Shown one piece after another: positions 11,600 through 30,049 of a DNA stretch of 64,000 nucleotides. The notes beneath the pieces were generated by a model, which saw nothing but the letters and a program-made list of their open reading frames with translations, made no database searches and was not told the origin of the DNA. The stretch is from Hydra vulgaris (taxonomy: Eukaryota; Cnidaria; Hydrozoa; Anthoathecata; Hydridae). The translations under genes and the position numbers were made by a program. The number at the start of each line of letters is the position of its first letter. Positions within the stretch are counted from its first letter, which is position 1. The stretch is from the NCBI RefSeq assembly GCF_038396675.1, contig NC_088931.1, positions 77,122,501 through 77,186,500 of the forward strand. Reading direction: 5' to 3'.

Positions 11600-12330
11600 T
11601 CAAGTTTAACTGTATAAAGTGTCATGTTACGCATATTGGGAAAAACAATCCAAAGCATGATTACTTCATACCCGATTTGAATAACAATAATATAATAACT
11701 TATATAAAATACTAATATAAAATCTATATGTGAAAAAGATTTAGGTATTAATTTCTCGTCCAATCTTAAGTGGAAACAATATGTACTTAGCTCTGCGTCT
11801 AATGTAAATCGAGCATTTAGTATGATAAGATACACCTTTAATTAAACAGATGTTTAAAGTTTATATTACACTTATTCGTCCACATCTTGAATACAGTGTT
11901 GCTGTATGGTCTTTTTACCTTTAATGAAGTACATCTATATTGGATCGATGCGAACAACTAATCTAATTCCTTATCTTAAAAATATGACATATAAAGAAAG
12001 ACTCATGAGTTTAAATTTAACAAAACTTTTAACTTTAAGAGATGACTTAATACAAAATTTTAAATTTATCAACAAAATAGATAGTATGAATCTAACTTAA
12101 CATTAATATGGTTTCTTTGAGCAAATAAATATACAAAAAATCAGATTCAGGTACGTAAACACAACTTTAGATACTGAGCCTAATTTACTAAAAGTGCTTC
12201 TAGACAAAATTATCTCTATAATCAAGCAATAACTGCTTGAAATGAATTACTGATAGAAGTAATAAATTCTCATTGCTTAAATCAGTTTAAAAACAAGCTG
12301 GACAAATACCAACAAAAGAACGATAAATAA
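11600..12330 (+). pseudogene. LINE RT thumb and C-terminal fragment
   Basis: About 11725-11830 reads CEKDLGINFSSNLKWKQYVL, then NRAFSMIRYTF; about 11850-11905 resembles LYYTLIRPHLEYSVAVW; 11900-12080 reads LERCEQL and MTYKERLMSLNLTKLLTLRD, then a ...FKFINKIDSMN tail; 12100-12330 ends with degenerate WNELL-like sequence. The order is RT thumb to C-terminal tail of a CR1-like ORF2. Frameshifts and stops are present. This fragment lies in what is probably an upstream intron of KMT5A. Confidence 0.8.
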
Positions 12331-12391
12331 AACTTATTTTTGCCAATGGCTGTTTCAGTGTGTAAAGTGTGGTTGGAAACGCACTATATTG

Positions 12392-12555
<164 letters not shown>

Positions 12556-12608
12556 AATTTATTTTATAATTGTATATATATATATTTTTTTTTTATATTA
12601 AATTTAAG

Positions 12609-15600
12609 CAGACCAGAGAAAGTTCAAACTACCATCACACAGCACTTTCAAGTTCGTCGAAGCGAGAGAAAAGTTAAAACAATGGCTAAAGTGAATTTTT
12701 TTTATATATAAATTCATGATCTTTTAAATAAAATATTTTTTTAATCAAATTTGAAATATTAAATGTTATACTATTTTTATTATTATTATTATTTTTATTA
12801 TTACTATATTGATTGCTTATTCCTCATCTTTAATGTATAAAAAATATATAGTATATAAAACTCTTGATTATGAAATAGAATGATGCTAAACTTAATCTTG
12901 AGAAAATAATATTATCTGGTATAGAAGATGGACTCGAGGTAATATGTTAAGCTTGATTTAAAAACAAAAACAAAAAACATCTACATAAATGACTTAATTA
13001 ATTTTAATTTTGGTGCATTTGATTAGGTGCGTTTAATTGAGGAAAAAGGGCGCGGAGTCTTTACTAAGCAATCTTTAAAGAAAGGTGATTTAGTCTGTGA
13101 GTATGCTGGTGATTTAATTAGTTTGAAAGAAGCTCTACAAAGAGAAAAAGATTATGAAAAAAATCCAGAGCTGGGCTGTTATATGTACTTCTTTGATTAC
13201 AAAGATAAAAAATATTGGTATGAATATTAGTTTAAATGCTGCTATCTCAAATTCTTATAAGTTTTTTTCAATAAAAAGTTTTTTTTATGCTTTCTTTTTT
13301 TCACATCAATTCTAGATGTAATTCAAAATGAATGATAAAACGTTTTGTATTTTCTATGTGATTGAGTGAGAGAATAGTAATTTTTTTCTTCACAAGAAAT
13401 GGTTTCATGTTTATGTTAGAATAATTAAGAGTTTTATCTCCAAAAAAAATGTTTTTATTTTTTTTTTTTGGTAGGAATAATTGAAGTTTTTGTCTCCCCA
13501 AGAGTCAATGCAAGTTTTGTTCTTTGTTTCTTTTTGGTCTTTTTGCAAAAAAGACCTAATGAATTTTCAAAACTAAATTTTCAAGCAGAAAAACATTTAT
13601 ATACAATCAAGTTTTTATGAATTAAATGTTTAAATTAATGAGTATTCTAATAGTTCACTTGATCTTTAGAGCTTTTCAAGTTTATTATAACTATTAAAAC
13701 TAATTAAAATTCTAAAAAAGGAAATTATAATATAGAAGATAAAAATATAGGATGCAGTGCATAATTTCTAATAATCAGAGTTAATATATCACTTGAAATA
13801 ACGTAAATTAAAAAATAAAAGTTAATTTTTTTTTGTAGATTTTTCCACTTTAGAAAGTAATAAAATACTTACGGTAATAAAAAAAGAAGTAACATAAAAT
13901 AGAAAAGTTTAATAAAAAATCGGAAGTAATAATAAAGTTATTGATTTCAAAGAAAAAATCAAGAAGTTTGCTGTAAAACTGTGTGCTTTCTATGTTTACA
14001 AAAATGTTAAAGAGAATTTAAAATATTTTTGAAAAAGCAATCCTATTTTGATAATAAAAAAGTCCAAGACTCAGCACTAAGCTTCAAGACTCCAGTGTCA
14101 TTCTCCAAAAGAAGTTTGTGACTAGTTTAGTGAATTTTGTGACTAGTTTAGTGAAGCTTGTGAAAGCTGCTTGAAAAATTAAATTAAAGATGAATAAATT
14201 CTTTTTGCCTGAATTGTTTAATTTTTACTCAACTCATAACCAGCCACCTCAAAATATTCTGAACTGTGAATGTTTGATTTGCTAGATTGGAAAACAAAAG
14301 TTTAATAAAAAGCAGACAAACAAAAGGAAACAAATGGATATATAATACATGCTCACTATAGAGCTCAAGAGCTTCATCACACAACAAATTAAAAAAAGAT
14401 GCACTAAGTTAAGTGTCTATAAATTTAGGTCGAGGTTGAAAAACGCAGTTAGAAAAAAGCATCACAAACTTATCACATTATCACTAACTTGTTATTAAAA
14501 AAAAATGTTCCAATCAGTGGCAAACAGTTTTCAGTAAATCCAGGTAACAGATTTTTGTTGAAAAGTTCCAGTAAGTCCAGGTAACAGATTTTTATTATAA
14601 AGTTTTTTTTTAATATTAAATTATAAAAGTTACAAGTTTTTAAATATTACAGTTAATAAGCTCTTATTTGCTTAGGACAGGCAATAGCATGAATTTCTTT
14701 TGCAAATACTCTTAAAGCTAAATTATAGTCGATGTTCAATACAGTATTAGCTTTTCTAACACCAAAATAAGGAAATTGGAATCTTATACTTTTGACAGAT
14801 AATTTCAAAATTATTAAGATATATCTTGATTTAATAAGCACAAAAAATGTTACGTTCAAATTTTCATAAGATCTTAAAGTTGCCAACCTTTTGTGAAGAA
14901 TTCAATCACATTGAAGCAAGCACTGTTACTATCGGTGTGACATTGTATTGTTAGTGTGGCAGAAAATGCTTTCTAACAGAGGAATCTCAAGAACTATTTG
15001 GAAGTCTGAAGAAGAATTATAACAATTTCTTTGCCACTGAATCAAATAAAAGCAAATACTAAAGCACATGCTGTTTTCTACTATATTCTAGAAATTATTG
15101 ATCGCCATGGTCTCTTTCACTTGGATTATTCTGTAAACAGGCGAAAAAGCAATGCATTTAATATTTTCTTCTAAGATTGAAAAGATACATAAGAATGCAA
15201 ATCCCGTCCCGATTATGAATCCAAGCTTTTACAGTGAATTGTTGACTTTAACACCAAACATTAGAAAAGTCTTCAAAGAAACCTTTTAGCTTAAAATATT
15301 GATTTAAAAAATTTATCTTAAAAGCAAAATCTTATTTAAACCATAATTAATGATGTTTTTTATCGAAATTTTAAAAATTGAATATTTTACTTAGAAAATA
15401 TCAAAAATTTTGATATTTTGCCTTACTTTTATATTTTTTCCCCCTAGGGTTTTCTTGGAAATCGCATGAACATTAACCCTTAAATTTACAAACCATGATA
15501 TGATACTTAATGAACAAAAACCTTTGATATAAAGTCAAACTTAAGTAATAAAAATTTTTGCCACTTTTTTTTAAGAAATAAAACTTCTAAATAAATCATA

Positions 15601-16555
15601 CAATTTTTTTTAAACTTTTATATGAATAATACGATTTCTTTATTATGTTGATTTCTCTAAAACATTTTGTTGAACATTCTTGTATAATAATGCACGAACA
15701 CAATTAAAAGTAAGTAATACATTTTTTATTGTAAAACAAGTTGTTATGCCGCAATTTATCATTTAACTTAAAGTAATATTTAGATATTAAACTTTTATTA
15801 TAACAATCTTTCTAAAAGTACAATAGGATGAAATTATTTTATTTTAAAAGACTTGTCTTTATTAATGACAAGACACCTCGTGGAAGACTTTTTGTAATTT
15901 ATTATAGGCAATGTTTTTAATATCGAGGTCTGTCGTAATGTGAAATGTGGCTGTGATCTTTCATAGAAAAATATCTCAAGTAAATCCATACGTAATATAT
16001 TCAATACAATGAATGGTCACACTTTAATTCATTATTGAAATGTGGACTACAAACAATAGAATTAAAATGCGTGGACTACAAAGCTCACACTTTTTAGTTC
16101 TATTGTTTAATATATAGTATCCTATTTATTTATATATTTATTTGTACTAAAATATTTGTTAATTTTCTTTTTGCATATAATCTTTATTTCTATATTAGTT
16201 TGTTAAAAACCTATGTAAATATTGAACGTAATTGTGAAGATTTGTGTCATTCATTTATAAGCTTTTATGGAATGAAGCTTATGTTGTAAATAAATAGTTG
16301 CACTCATTTTTTGCTTATTTTTAAAATATGTTGTTTTTTAGCGTCGATGCTACTAAAGAAACAGGACGTCTTGGTCGCCTTTTAAATCACAGCAAAACCA
16401 ACAGTAATGTGTGTACAAAACTCTTTCCTATCGGAAACACTCCACATTTAATACTCGTTGCGCAAAAAGATATAGCTTGCGATCAAGAGTTATTATACGA
16501 TTACGGAGATAGAAGTAAAAGGTCAATTGAATCGCATCCTTGGCTAAAATTATGA
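12609..16555 (+). CDS. KMT5A: KMT5A/SET8 histone H4K20 methyltransferase, 3' exons
   Basis: SET-domain enzyme that monomethylates histone H4 Lys20 in chromatin. Four exons are visible. Exon a (about 12609-12690) encodes [20 protein letters not shown], matching the PIP-degron and basic stretch of animal SET8. Exon b (12879-12938) encodes [20 protein letters not shown]. Exon c (13027-13217) contains [19 protein letters not shown] and [12 protein letters not shown]. Exon d (16342-16555) contains [38 protein letters not shown] and the end SHPWLKL-stop. The c/d intron is phase 2 and rebuilds a Cys codon (TG|C) giving the family's YCVDAT; a/b and b/c are phase 0. SAM-binding GRG, NHS and the catalytic YDYGD tyrosine are all present. 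AATAAA lies at 16669-16674. The start codon is upstream and not identified. The c/d intron is 3.1 kb. The acceptor of exon b is weak. Confidence 0.92.
13218..16341 (+). other. KMT5A intron between the two SET exons
   Basis: 3.1-kb GT-AG intron, AT-rich, with no gene recognised inside. It contains a 37-bp direct duplication at 14532-14605 (CAGTAARTCCAGGTAACAG units) and a loose inverted pair around 16052-16108 (AAACAATAGAA / TTCTATTGTTT). A minus-strand open frame at 14653-14886 has no recognisable domain. Confidence 0.6.
14532..14605. repeat. Tandem duplication, 2 x 37 bp
   Basis: Two copies starting CAGTAAATCCAGGTAACAG and CAGTAAGTCCAGGTAACAG, 37 bp apart, within the KMT5A intron. Confidence 0.8.
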
Positions 16556-16668
16556 CATCTCGTTCATTTTAGTTAATTTTTTAAATTAAGCTGGTACCTT
16601 GTTTGAAACTAAAAAAAAAAAAAGAAATGAGTCAAATGCGTGACAATTTTATTTAATGTAAATTATAG

Positions 16669-16674
16669 AATAAA
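16669..16674 (+). promoter_or_regulatory. Candidate poly(A) signal of KMT5A
   Basis: AATAAA, 114 nt after the KMT5A stop codon. It is the first canonical hexamer downstream, but AT-richness makes chance occurrence easy. Confidence 0.5.
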
Positions 16675-16774
16675 GCAATTAAAAATAGATTTTCAATTTT
16701 AAAATTGTGTATATTTTCGTTGTACTATGCGTTAAATGACTTCGGGATGGGATATGGTGCTACGCCTCTAAAAA

Positions 16775-16777
16775 TTA

Positions 16778-16800
<23 letters not shown>
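16775..16800. repeat. (TA)n tract beside SINE tail
   Basis: Short pure (TA)n that abuts the poly(T), i.e. the antisense poly(A) tail, of SINE copy 2. Confidence 0.9.
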
Positions 16801-16808
<8 letters not shown>

Positions 16809-17044
16809 TATTTTTTTTTTTTTGTTATTTCACCTCCCCAAGGCCCAGAAGGCCACTACAGATGAGGAGGCTACTTAATTGTGGTCATAACCCTCTCTCA
16901 ACTCTATAACTTCGAAACACGAACCTTGACGAACAAGGCCGCTGCGCGGAGATACAAGTTGAGCGCGGTACTACCAGGGACGTGGTGGGGATTGAACTCA
17001 GAACCTCTCGCTTATGAAGCGAGCGCTCTACCACTACACCACTA

Positions 17045-17048
<4 letters not shown>
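16801..17048 (-). mobile_element. tRNA-derived SINE, copy 2
   Basis: Antisense copy of the 198-424 element. Read on the minus strand from 17048 it has GCGGTAGTGGTGTAGTGGTA, CGCTCGCTTCATAAGCGAG (CAT in the anticodon-like loop), GGTTCTGAGTTCAATCC, the same body (GTCCCTGGTAGTACC, GTAGCCTCCTCATCTG) and a 3' A-rich tail seen as T-rich sequence at 16801-16823. It is bounded on both sides by (TA)n. It has a slightly longer 5' head than copy 1 and lies between the convergent KMT5A and cyclin D genes. Confidence 0.88.
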
Positions 17049-17096
<48 letters not shown>

Positions 17097-17208
17097 AATA
17101 ATCTAATAACTTTTTAATATTAAGAAAAAATCTGTGTTGGGTAATCATGCTTTGACAACCAGGTAAATACCTCTTATTCTCTTACTATCCACTGACTGAC
17201 CTCTCTAG

Positions 17209-17240
<32 letters not shown>
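17049..17240. repeat. (TA)n tracts flanking SINE copy 2
   Basis: Pure (TA)n at 17049-17091 and a second tract at about 17207-17240, separated by unique sequence. Confidence 0.9.
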
Positions 17241-18220
17241 TTAAAAACAAGATGAGTCAAATGACTCAAATAGTGTAATCTTAGAAAAATAATAAACAAT
17301 TAAATCACTCGAGCTTTATCGTATTATTATTGAAGTCATACTTTAATAATAATAATATATTTTAAATAACTTGATATTATTTAATTTATACTTCAATGAT
17401 AATACAATATAACTCGAGTTGCATCGTCATTTTAAAGATATCGACAAAAATTGTCTACCTCATGAATGTTATCCTTTTTTATTTTTTAAAAAAAGGAATT
17501 TTTCAATCAAATGCTATTTAAATAAATCCCGAAATATGAAACCACAACTTGTTTAACTCAAATAAAATTTACGTCTTTTCACTTAAAAGTTAGCGAATGC
17601 GATGCAATAGCTTTACATTATTTAAATGTAAAATAGAAAAAATTGTCTAAAACTTTTGGAATTTTTCTTTTCACTTAAGCAAAGATTACTTTAGTTATAT
17701 ACTTGAGAAGTTCAGGGGGTGAAGCGATGTGCCATTATTTAGTTATTTTTATAATTTTTAATGTTAACGTAAAAAAAGGACAAAACATTTACTTCAACTT
17801 TTTTATTCTTAAAAATTACAAAATGTCAAAAAACATTAACAGTTAAAAACAGTATAAACTTGCTATTACAATTTTAAACCGATAACATAATTTTTGAGCT
17901 CTACCAAAAAGCAATTTTGAATCTCAATTATTCAGAAGTATTGACCCGCAATGCCTCGTTTGAAGATTTCATCTTATTTCAAGACTCAAACTGTGAAATG
18001 AGTTAGGTTTGTCATTGACTGAGTCTAATAATTTAAATATATACACAAATTTATTTATAAGTATTATAACAAAACACGTCTGTATAATTTATAACCGAAC
18101 CGAAGACGAATTAACTTTTAAAAAAAGAAAAAAAAGTGAAAATTAACCAATAAAAAAGTGAACGAAAACTTAAAAAAGGGATATCTGAAAACCGTAGCTA
18201 CCTAATATCCACACTATATT
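17241..18220. other. Intergenic, tail-to-tail spacer
   Basis: AT-rich sequence between the 3' ends of KMT5A and cyclin D. No gene seen. Confidence 0.6.
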
Positions 18221-18226
18221 TTTATT
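18221..18226 (-). promoter_or_regulatory. Candidate poly(A) signal of cyclin D
   Basis: AATAAA on the minus strand about 210 nt after the cyclin D stop codon. Other AT-rich variants lie nearby, so this is tentative. Confidence 0.35.
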
Positions 18227-18436
18227 TGTTTTAATAAAATGTAATAAATATATTCTATATAGTTGAACGACATGTTAATAAATACGAAAGCTGCAAGCAA
18301 CTGATGCCAAAAATCGCTTTAAGAATATTTATAATTTGAAGCGATTATTTTTAGAGCGTTTCACTGATACTTTTAAGCGAGGAGATTCTCTCACAAAATA
18401 CATCATAGTATCACCACGGATATTGAAGTAAGAACT

Positions 18437-21115
18437 TTAAAAGCTAACCGCTAATATATCTGTTGGCGTAAGTGAATATTGCTGTTCATTAATAAGTTTA
18501 CTGTTATCATTATTGTTATCATATTCATTCAATTTAGTGGTTTCCTGTAACAGACTCGTACGTAAAACATCTTCCATTCTTTGTTGACATTCCACCAAAC
18601 AATCCTAAATATTAACACAATTTTATGCAATACTTTTACATTTTCAAAACGCAACGTTTACACCATCTAATAAACAGTAATCGTTATAAACAATTTTTCG
18701 TTATAAACAATTTAACGACGTTTTTTCATACCTCATCTACTCCAGTAATTTCTGTTAACCTACGGGTGACTTCAGATTTGGTTGGAAATGACGAACTAAG
18801 TTGATAAGACAAACCTTGACATGCAGCACATATTGCAGCAGCTGCAATCATAGAAGGCGAATTGAAAATGCTGAATCGGAAATCTATAAACGTAAATTAA
18901 AAACATAAGACAAGCATAATTTAATTTGTATTTTTAGAATTTAAAGCACGTTAAATATGTTAAATGGATTATAATTAAATGCTGTTTAATTGCGGTAAAA
19001 AATTCAAGTATTTTTTTATAATTCGAACGCAGCGCAATATCAGCGCCAGCAAGACCGCAAGTTGCAACAATATCAAATAATTACTATCGCCAATTTCCGT
19101 TTTACTTTAAAATAAGGAAAAATCAAGCTTTGATTCGCAGACATCTTAAAACTAACTTGAATTTTGTATAATTTTTCTCTGATTAAAATACGGTCACTTA
19201 TCGAGTATAAATGACGTTTTACGTTCTGCTTGATAACGCTTTTAAAACAAAAAAAATGTAATCTTATTACAGAACAACGTCTCTATGTTAGCTTAAACTC
19301 TTCAGATTAGTATAATAGCAATACTTTTAAAAAATTTCCAGAAAATGTTTCTACCTATGCAACCAAGTGAAATGTAGCTGTTAGCGTGCTTCCGAATAGT
19401 TTCTGTTTCAGTGCATGGTAAAAGTTCCATCCGTGAAAACAAGTATTCAATAAAATCATTGGGAACAACAGCAGCGATATCCCAACGCAAACTGTTTAAT
19501 ACTATGATTTCCCAATCCTGAAATCGAAAACATAAATATCAATTCTGTTCCAGTGACATTTTTAGTGACTTGTTTATCAAACCGATTATAAGCTAAAAGT
19601 TCCGCAACAATTAGTTCTGAACAATATCTTTATAAATAGTTTATCGCGATATTATTTTGAAAGATTGTTTTCATTAGTTTTAAATATTAATTCAGAAAAT
19701 CGAACAAAGAAAGGCGCCTTTATAACGATTGTTTTCAATTACAAATAAACACAATTGCAAAACAATCCAAGTCAATAAACATCTCTAAATTGAAAATAAT
19801 AAGAATTAGCCCTTTAAAATAATCTTCACGTATTTGCGAGCAAATACATAAACAAAAACACTTAGGCCACTGCGGAAAGCAAATACAAATATTTTTAAAG
19901 ATTGGCGCATGTTAAAATTTGCCTTAAAAATATTCAGTGTTTAAAAATACCTTAGAATTAAAAGGGCGTATGACTCATGCATCGATTCAATTTTTTTTGG
20001 TTTTTTTATAAAACAAACACAAACATTCACGATTCGGATATTTTGGTCACAAAAAATTTTGCTTTTATTTTTTTCTTCTTTGCAACTTACCAAAAGTTCT
20101 TCTAAAGTGACGGAATTGTCTGTATATATAACTAATTTTTCTGCAGTAAGAGGTATCGTTTCTTTTAATTTAGATGCAAGAAACATGCACGTAGTCCCTA
20201 ACAATTGCAACTGAGATTTCTGAATACTAACAAGGCTCAAATATCTGTCTAACAAATTAACGGAAAGAGGAAATACATCGTCTTCACATCGTTGTTCTTC
20301 GCAAACCTACGTTAAAAAAAAAAAACAAGCTAAAATCAAACTAATATTTGCTTTTACGAAACGTCATTTATTATTAGATAAAATAAAAATAAACTTATAT
20401 TGAGTAATTAACGAGGGGAAAAAAAAAGAAGATATTTACTGTTACTTTAATTCTTTTTGTAATTATTGTCACTATTATTATTATAATTATTATTAATAAA
20501 TATAATAACATTTTATAAACTAAAAATGTTATTTTAGTATCTTATAAGTTCTTGTTAAAAAAGTTATTATTACCACGGCGAATACTTAAAAAAGTTAATA
20601 AGAAAAGTTTTTTAATTAATTTAGTAATAGAAATTTGCGTATTATTTGCTTTTGATTCATGTCAGGAGTAAGGAGCGAGATTGAAGTTTATCAAAAAATT
20701 AAAGCGCAATTGTTTCTTCTTTGACTAAAAAATTAGAATCATCTTGGGAAATGCAATTAACAACTTTATATCAATGAAACTAATTAAACTAAAAAGATAT
20801 TAACGTTTTACAAAGTAAAACCTTTATATTGTACTTTTAACAACATTTAACAGTAAAAAGTCAACGGGGAAAAAAAAGTACTTTAAAAAAAATTTAATTA
20901 ACACGTTTTACCTCAAACATCCAAGAAACGACGAGTTTTCGCATGTATGGCTGGATGTCTTTTTGAACAATTTTAAAATAATCACATCTTGGAGTATAAT
21001 GATCCTCAACTTTTAAAAGTCTTTCTAATACGCGATTGTCATCTATTAAGTTTTTATCGAGCGTACTTTTTTGAACATTAGCAATTGAATTCGATTCATT
21101 GCAAAGCAAATCCAT
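18437..21115 (-). CDS. CCND: G1/S-specific D-type cyclin, complete, five exons
   Basis: D-type cyclin: activates CDK4/6 to phosphorylate retinoblastoma protein at G1/S. Exons (minus): 20912-21115, 20091-20306, 19355-19517, 18732-18883, 18437-18604, all with GT-AG introns (phases 0, 0, 1, 0), joined to 903 nt, 300 aa; human cyclin D1 is 295 aa. Exon 1 begins MDLLCNES, giving LxCxE (L3-C5-E7), then [20 protein letters not shown], the start of the cyclin box. Exon 2 has [28 protein letters not shown] (with the CDK-contact Lys) and [12 protein letters not shown]. Exon 3 has [17 protein letters not shown]. Exon 4 has [19 protein letters not shown]. Exon 5 has CQQRMEDVL and, near the end, SLTPTDI, matching the cyclin D1 Thr286 degron. 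The start is the only in-frame Met before the LxCxE motif and has A at -3. Every exon is clean and open, so it looks functional. Confidence 0.96.
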
Positions 21116-21160
21116 GTTGTGAGTTTGTACTGCAGCTGTTTATGTTTATATATGCTAAAT
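21116..21160 (-). promoter_or_regulatory. Cyclin D 5' flank: TATA-like box and acceptor-like AG
   Basis: A TATATAAA-like sequence lies at 21145-21152 (minus), about 30 bp before the ATG, and a CTGCAG about 18 nt before it could act as a splice acceptor. Hydra is known to use spliced-leader trans-splicing, so either reading is possible. In this AT-rich DNA both may be chance. Confidence 0.25.
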
Positions 21161-24768
<3,608 letters not shown>

Positions 24769-24852
<84 letters not shown>

Positions 24853-24900
24853 GATATATATATACATAGATATATCTATGTATATATCTATGTATCTGTG
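24769..24900. repeat. (TA)n microsatellite ending in a palindrome
   Basis: Pure TA followed by ACATAGATATA-type units. The last ~50 bp (about 24847-24894) form a near-perfect palindrome in which ACATAGATATA repeats are mirrored by TATATCTATGT repeats. Confidence 0.9.
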
Positions 24901-24972
24901 CCTATATATTTGTTTTAAGAAATTAAATGTAAAAATAAACATATACTGTGTCATTCACCTAATATGTTGGTC

Positions 24973-25065
24973 AGCTACTATTGGAAATGAACTTCTGTTC
25001 CAGAGCTACTATTGGAAATGAACTTCTGTTCCAGATCTACTATTGGAAATGAACTTCTGTTCCAA
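24973..25065. repeat. Minisatellite, 3 x 31 bp
   Basis: Three near-identical 31-bp units containing CTACTATTGGAAATGAACTT and CTGTTCCA. There is no spacer between units. Confidence 0.95.
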
Positions 25066-28398
<3,333 letters not shown>

Positions 28399-29190
28399 TG
28401 ATCTAAAATAAAGCTTTGTTTCTTATCTCATTTGTTGTTCTAAAATAATAAGTAGTATATATTTTTTGTAGTTCGAGTAATAAATTTTTTTTGAACAAAA
28501 AATACTAAATGCGGCATTTCATTAATCTGCTCTAGTTTAGTTTTTTAATAGATCTTGTTTTGTATGAGCTTATCGAGTCTAAAAACATGCGTTCTAATTT
28601 TACCTGGGCGGTGTCTTTATGTATATATATGGTTATCAACTTAAAAATATAATTTTTTTTTGCAATAAATAAAAGAAAGAGTTAATGGTTTTAATTTCTA
28701 CCCCCAGGTATCACAAATTCTCTGTGAGTTCCTATTTTCTGTGACAAAACCGTCAGGTCTTCTTCGGGCATATAAAACAAAATAAAAAATCAAACCTTAA
28801 AATCCAAATAAAATTTCTGTACTAAGGATTATTCTGCTTCTTATTTTGTTTTAAAAACTTCACGTTATAAATTCCATCACTTGTACTTAATACTGGTAAA
28901 AAAATTTTAAACCTGGTTTTGTTTTGAAGCTCGTTGCCAAGTCATCAGCAAAACTTTCGATGATCTAAAATATGATTTTGCTTCTTATCTCATTTATTGT
29001 TTTAAAATCCTATGTAAATTATATTTTTTGTAGTTCGAGAAACTAAGTTTATTTTGAACAATAACTACTAAATGTGGCATTCATTAGTCTCAATTTAGTT
29101 TTTTACAATATCTTGCTTTGAATGAGCTTATCTTGTCTCGTTCAAAGAGTTGTAGGCTCGCTGTTTACCTCAGGCGGTGTCTTAAAGTAG
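28399..29190. repeat. Diverged direct duplication, two ~220-bp arms
   Basis: 28399-28618 and 28961-29190 align along their length in the same orientation: both start TGATCTAAAATA/TGATCTAAAATAT, share CTTATCTCATTT, TTTTTTGTAGTTCGAG, ACTAAATG(C/T)GGCATT and (A/T)GAGCTTATC, and end near GGCGGTGTCTT. The ~340-bp spacer is unrelated to the arms. No coding sequence or TG..CA termini were seen. Confidence 0.75.
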
Positions 29191-30049
29191 ATATAAGGAA
29201 AATCTTATTACTTATCAGTCCTATTTCAACTTTATTACATCTCTTTTAAATTTCGATTAAGTTACCTAATTATTTAATCTCAATTTTATCACATCTTTTC
29301 TTTTTTATTAAGTGCTATTTACATTAAAGGATTAGGTGTGAAGTTGTATACTTTAAATGTGATTGTATTGTACAAAATATGCTTTCTAATTTTTTATTAA
29401 TCAAAGTTATCGTTTTTAATGGGTTAAAATATTTTTCTACGACGTATTTAGAGATCTAGGTACTAGTTTAATATAGCTAGAACTGACGAACCTGCTCATA
29501 AGTATTCTAAATATCATTAACCTTTGTTAACCAGAAGAAATCTCAGTTATTAGTACCAGGTTGGTTGCATCCTTAGCGAATGCTCCCCTATTAATCAAAT
29601 AAGAAGCTTGTAGCGCTTTTTTTATCTTATAGTAATGAAGTTTTATCCCTCGCGCAGTTGTATTTTTAAAAGGCAGTAATTCAAAGGCTGAAACATTGTT
29701 CAGTAACCCCTTAATTTTGCTGTCTGAAAATCATTATTTTATAACCTTCCATTTTTACAACCACACCATTATTCTTCGCCATTAAATAGTATTGCAGTTA
29801 GTTTTTATTAAATAGTATGGAAGCAATATATCTGTACTTGTCTATTATCTGTAAATTATCAAACCTGTACAGTACAGCTACGGTTGCTATCTCCATTCTA
29901 ATTCATTTGGAGAACTGGGTTGCCACAAGGTGGCAACCCAGTTCTACTGTAAAAATTTGATAATTTTTAAAAAGCTATAATGAAAAAGTTGTTGTATTCA
30001 AAAAATATTGTTTTAAAACGTCAAGCAACAAAAATTAAAGCTAATAAAA
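29191..30049. other. No gene; perfect foldback at 29911-29945
   Basis: AT-rich sequence with a 16-bp perfect inverted repeat, AGAACTGGGTTGCCAC, around a 3-nt AAG loop (29911-29945). It is GC-rich relative to its surroundings. Confidence 0.7.

Noticed and set aside
24973..25065. CRISPR-like array
   Set aside because: Units are contiguous with no spacers, in a eukaryotic genome; it is a minisatellite. The same applies to 35131-35220 and 2745-2838.
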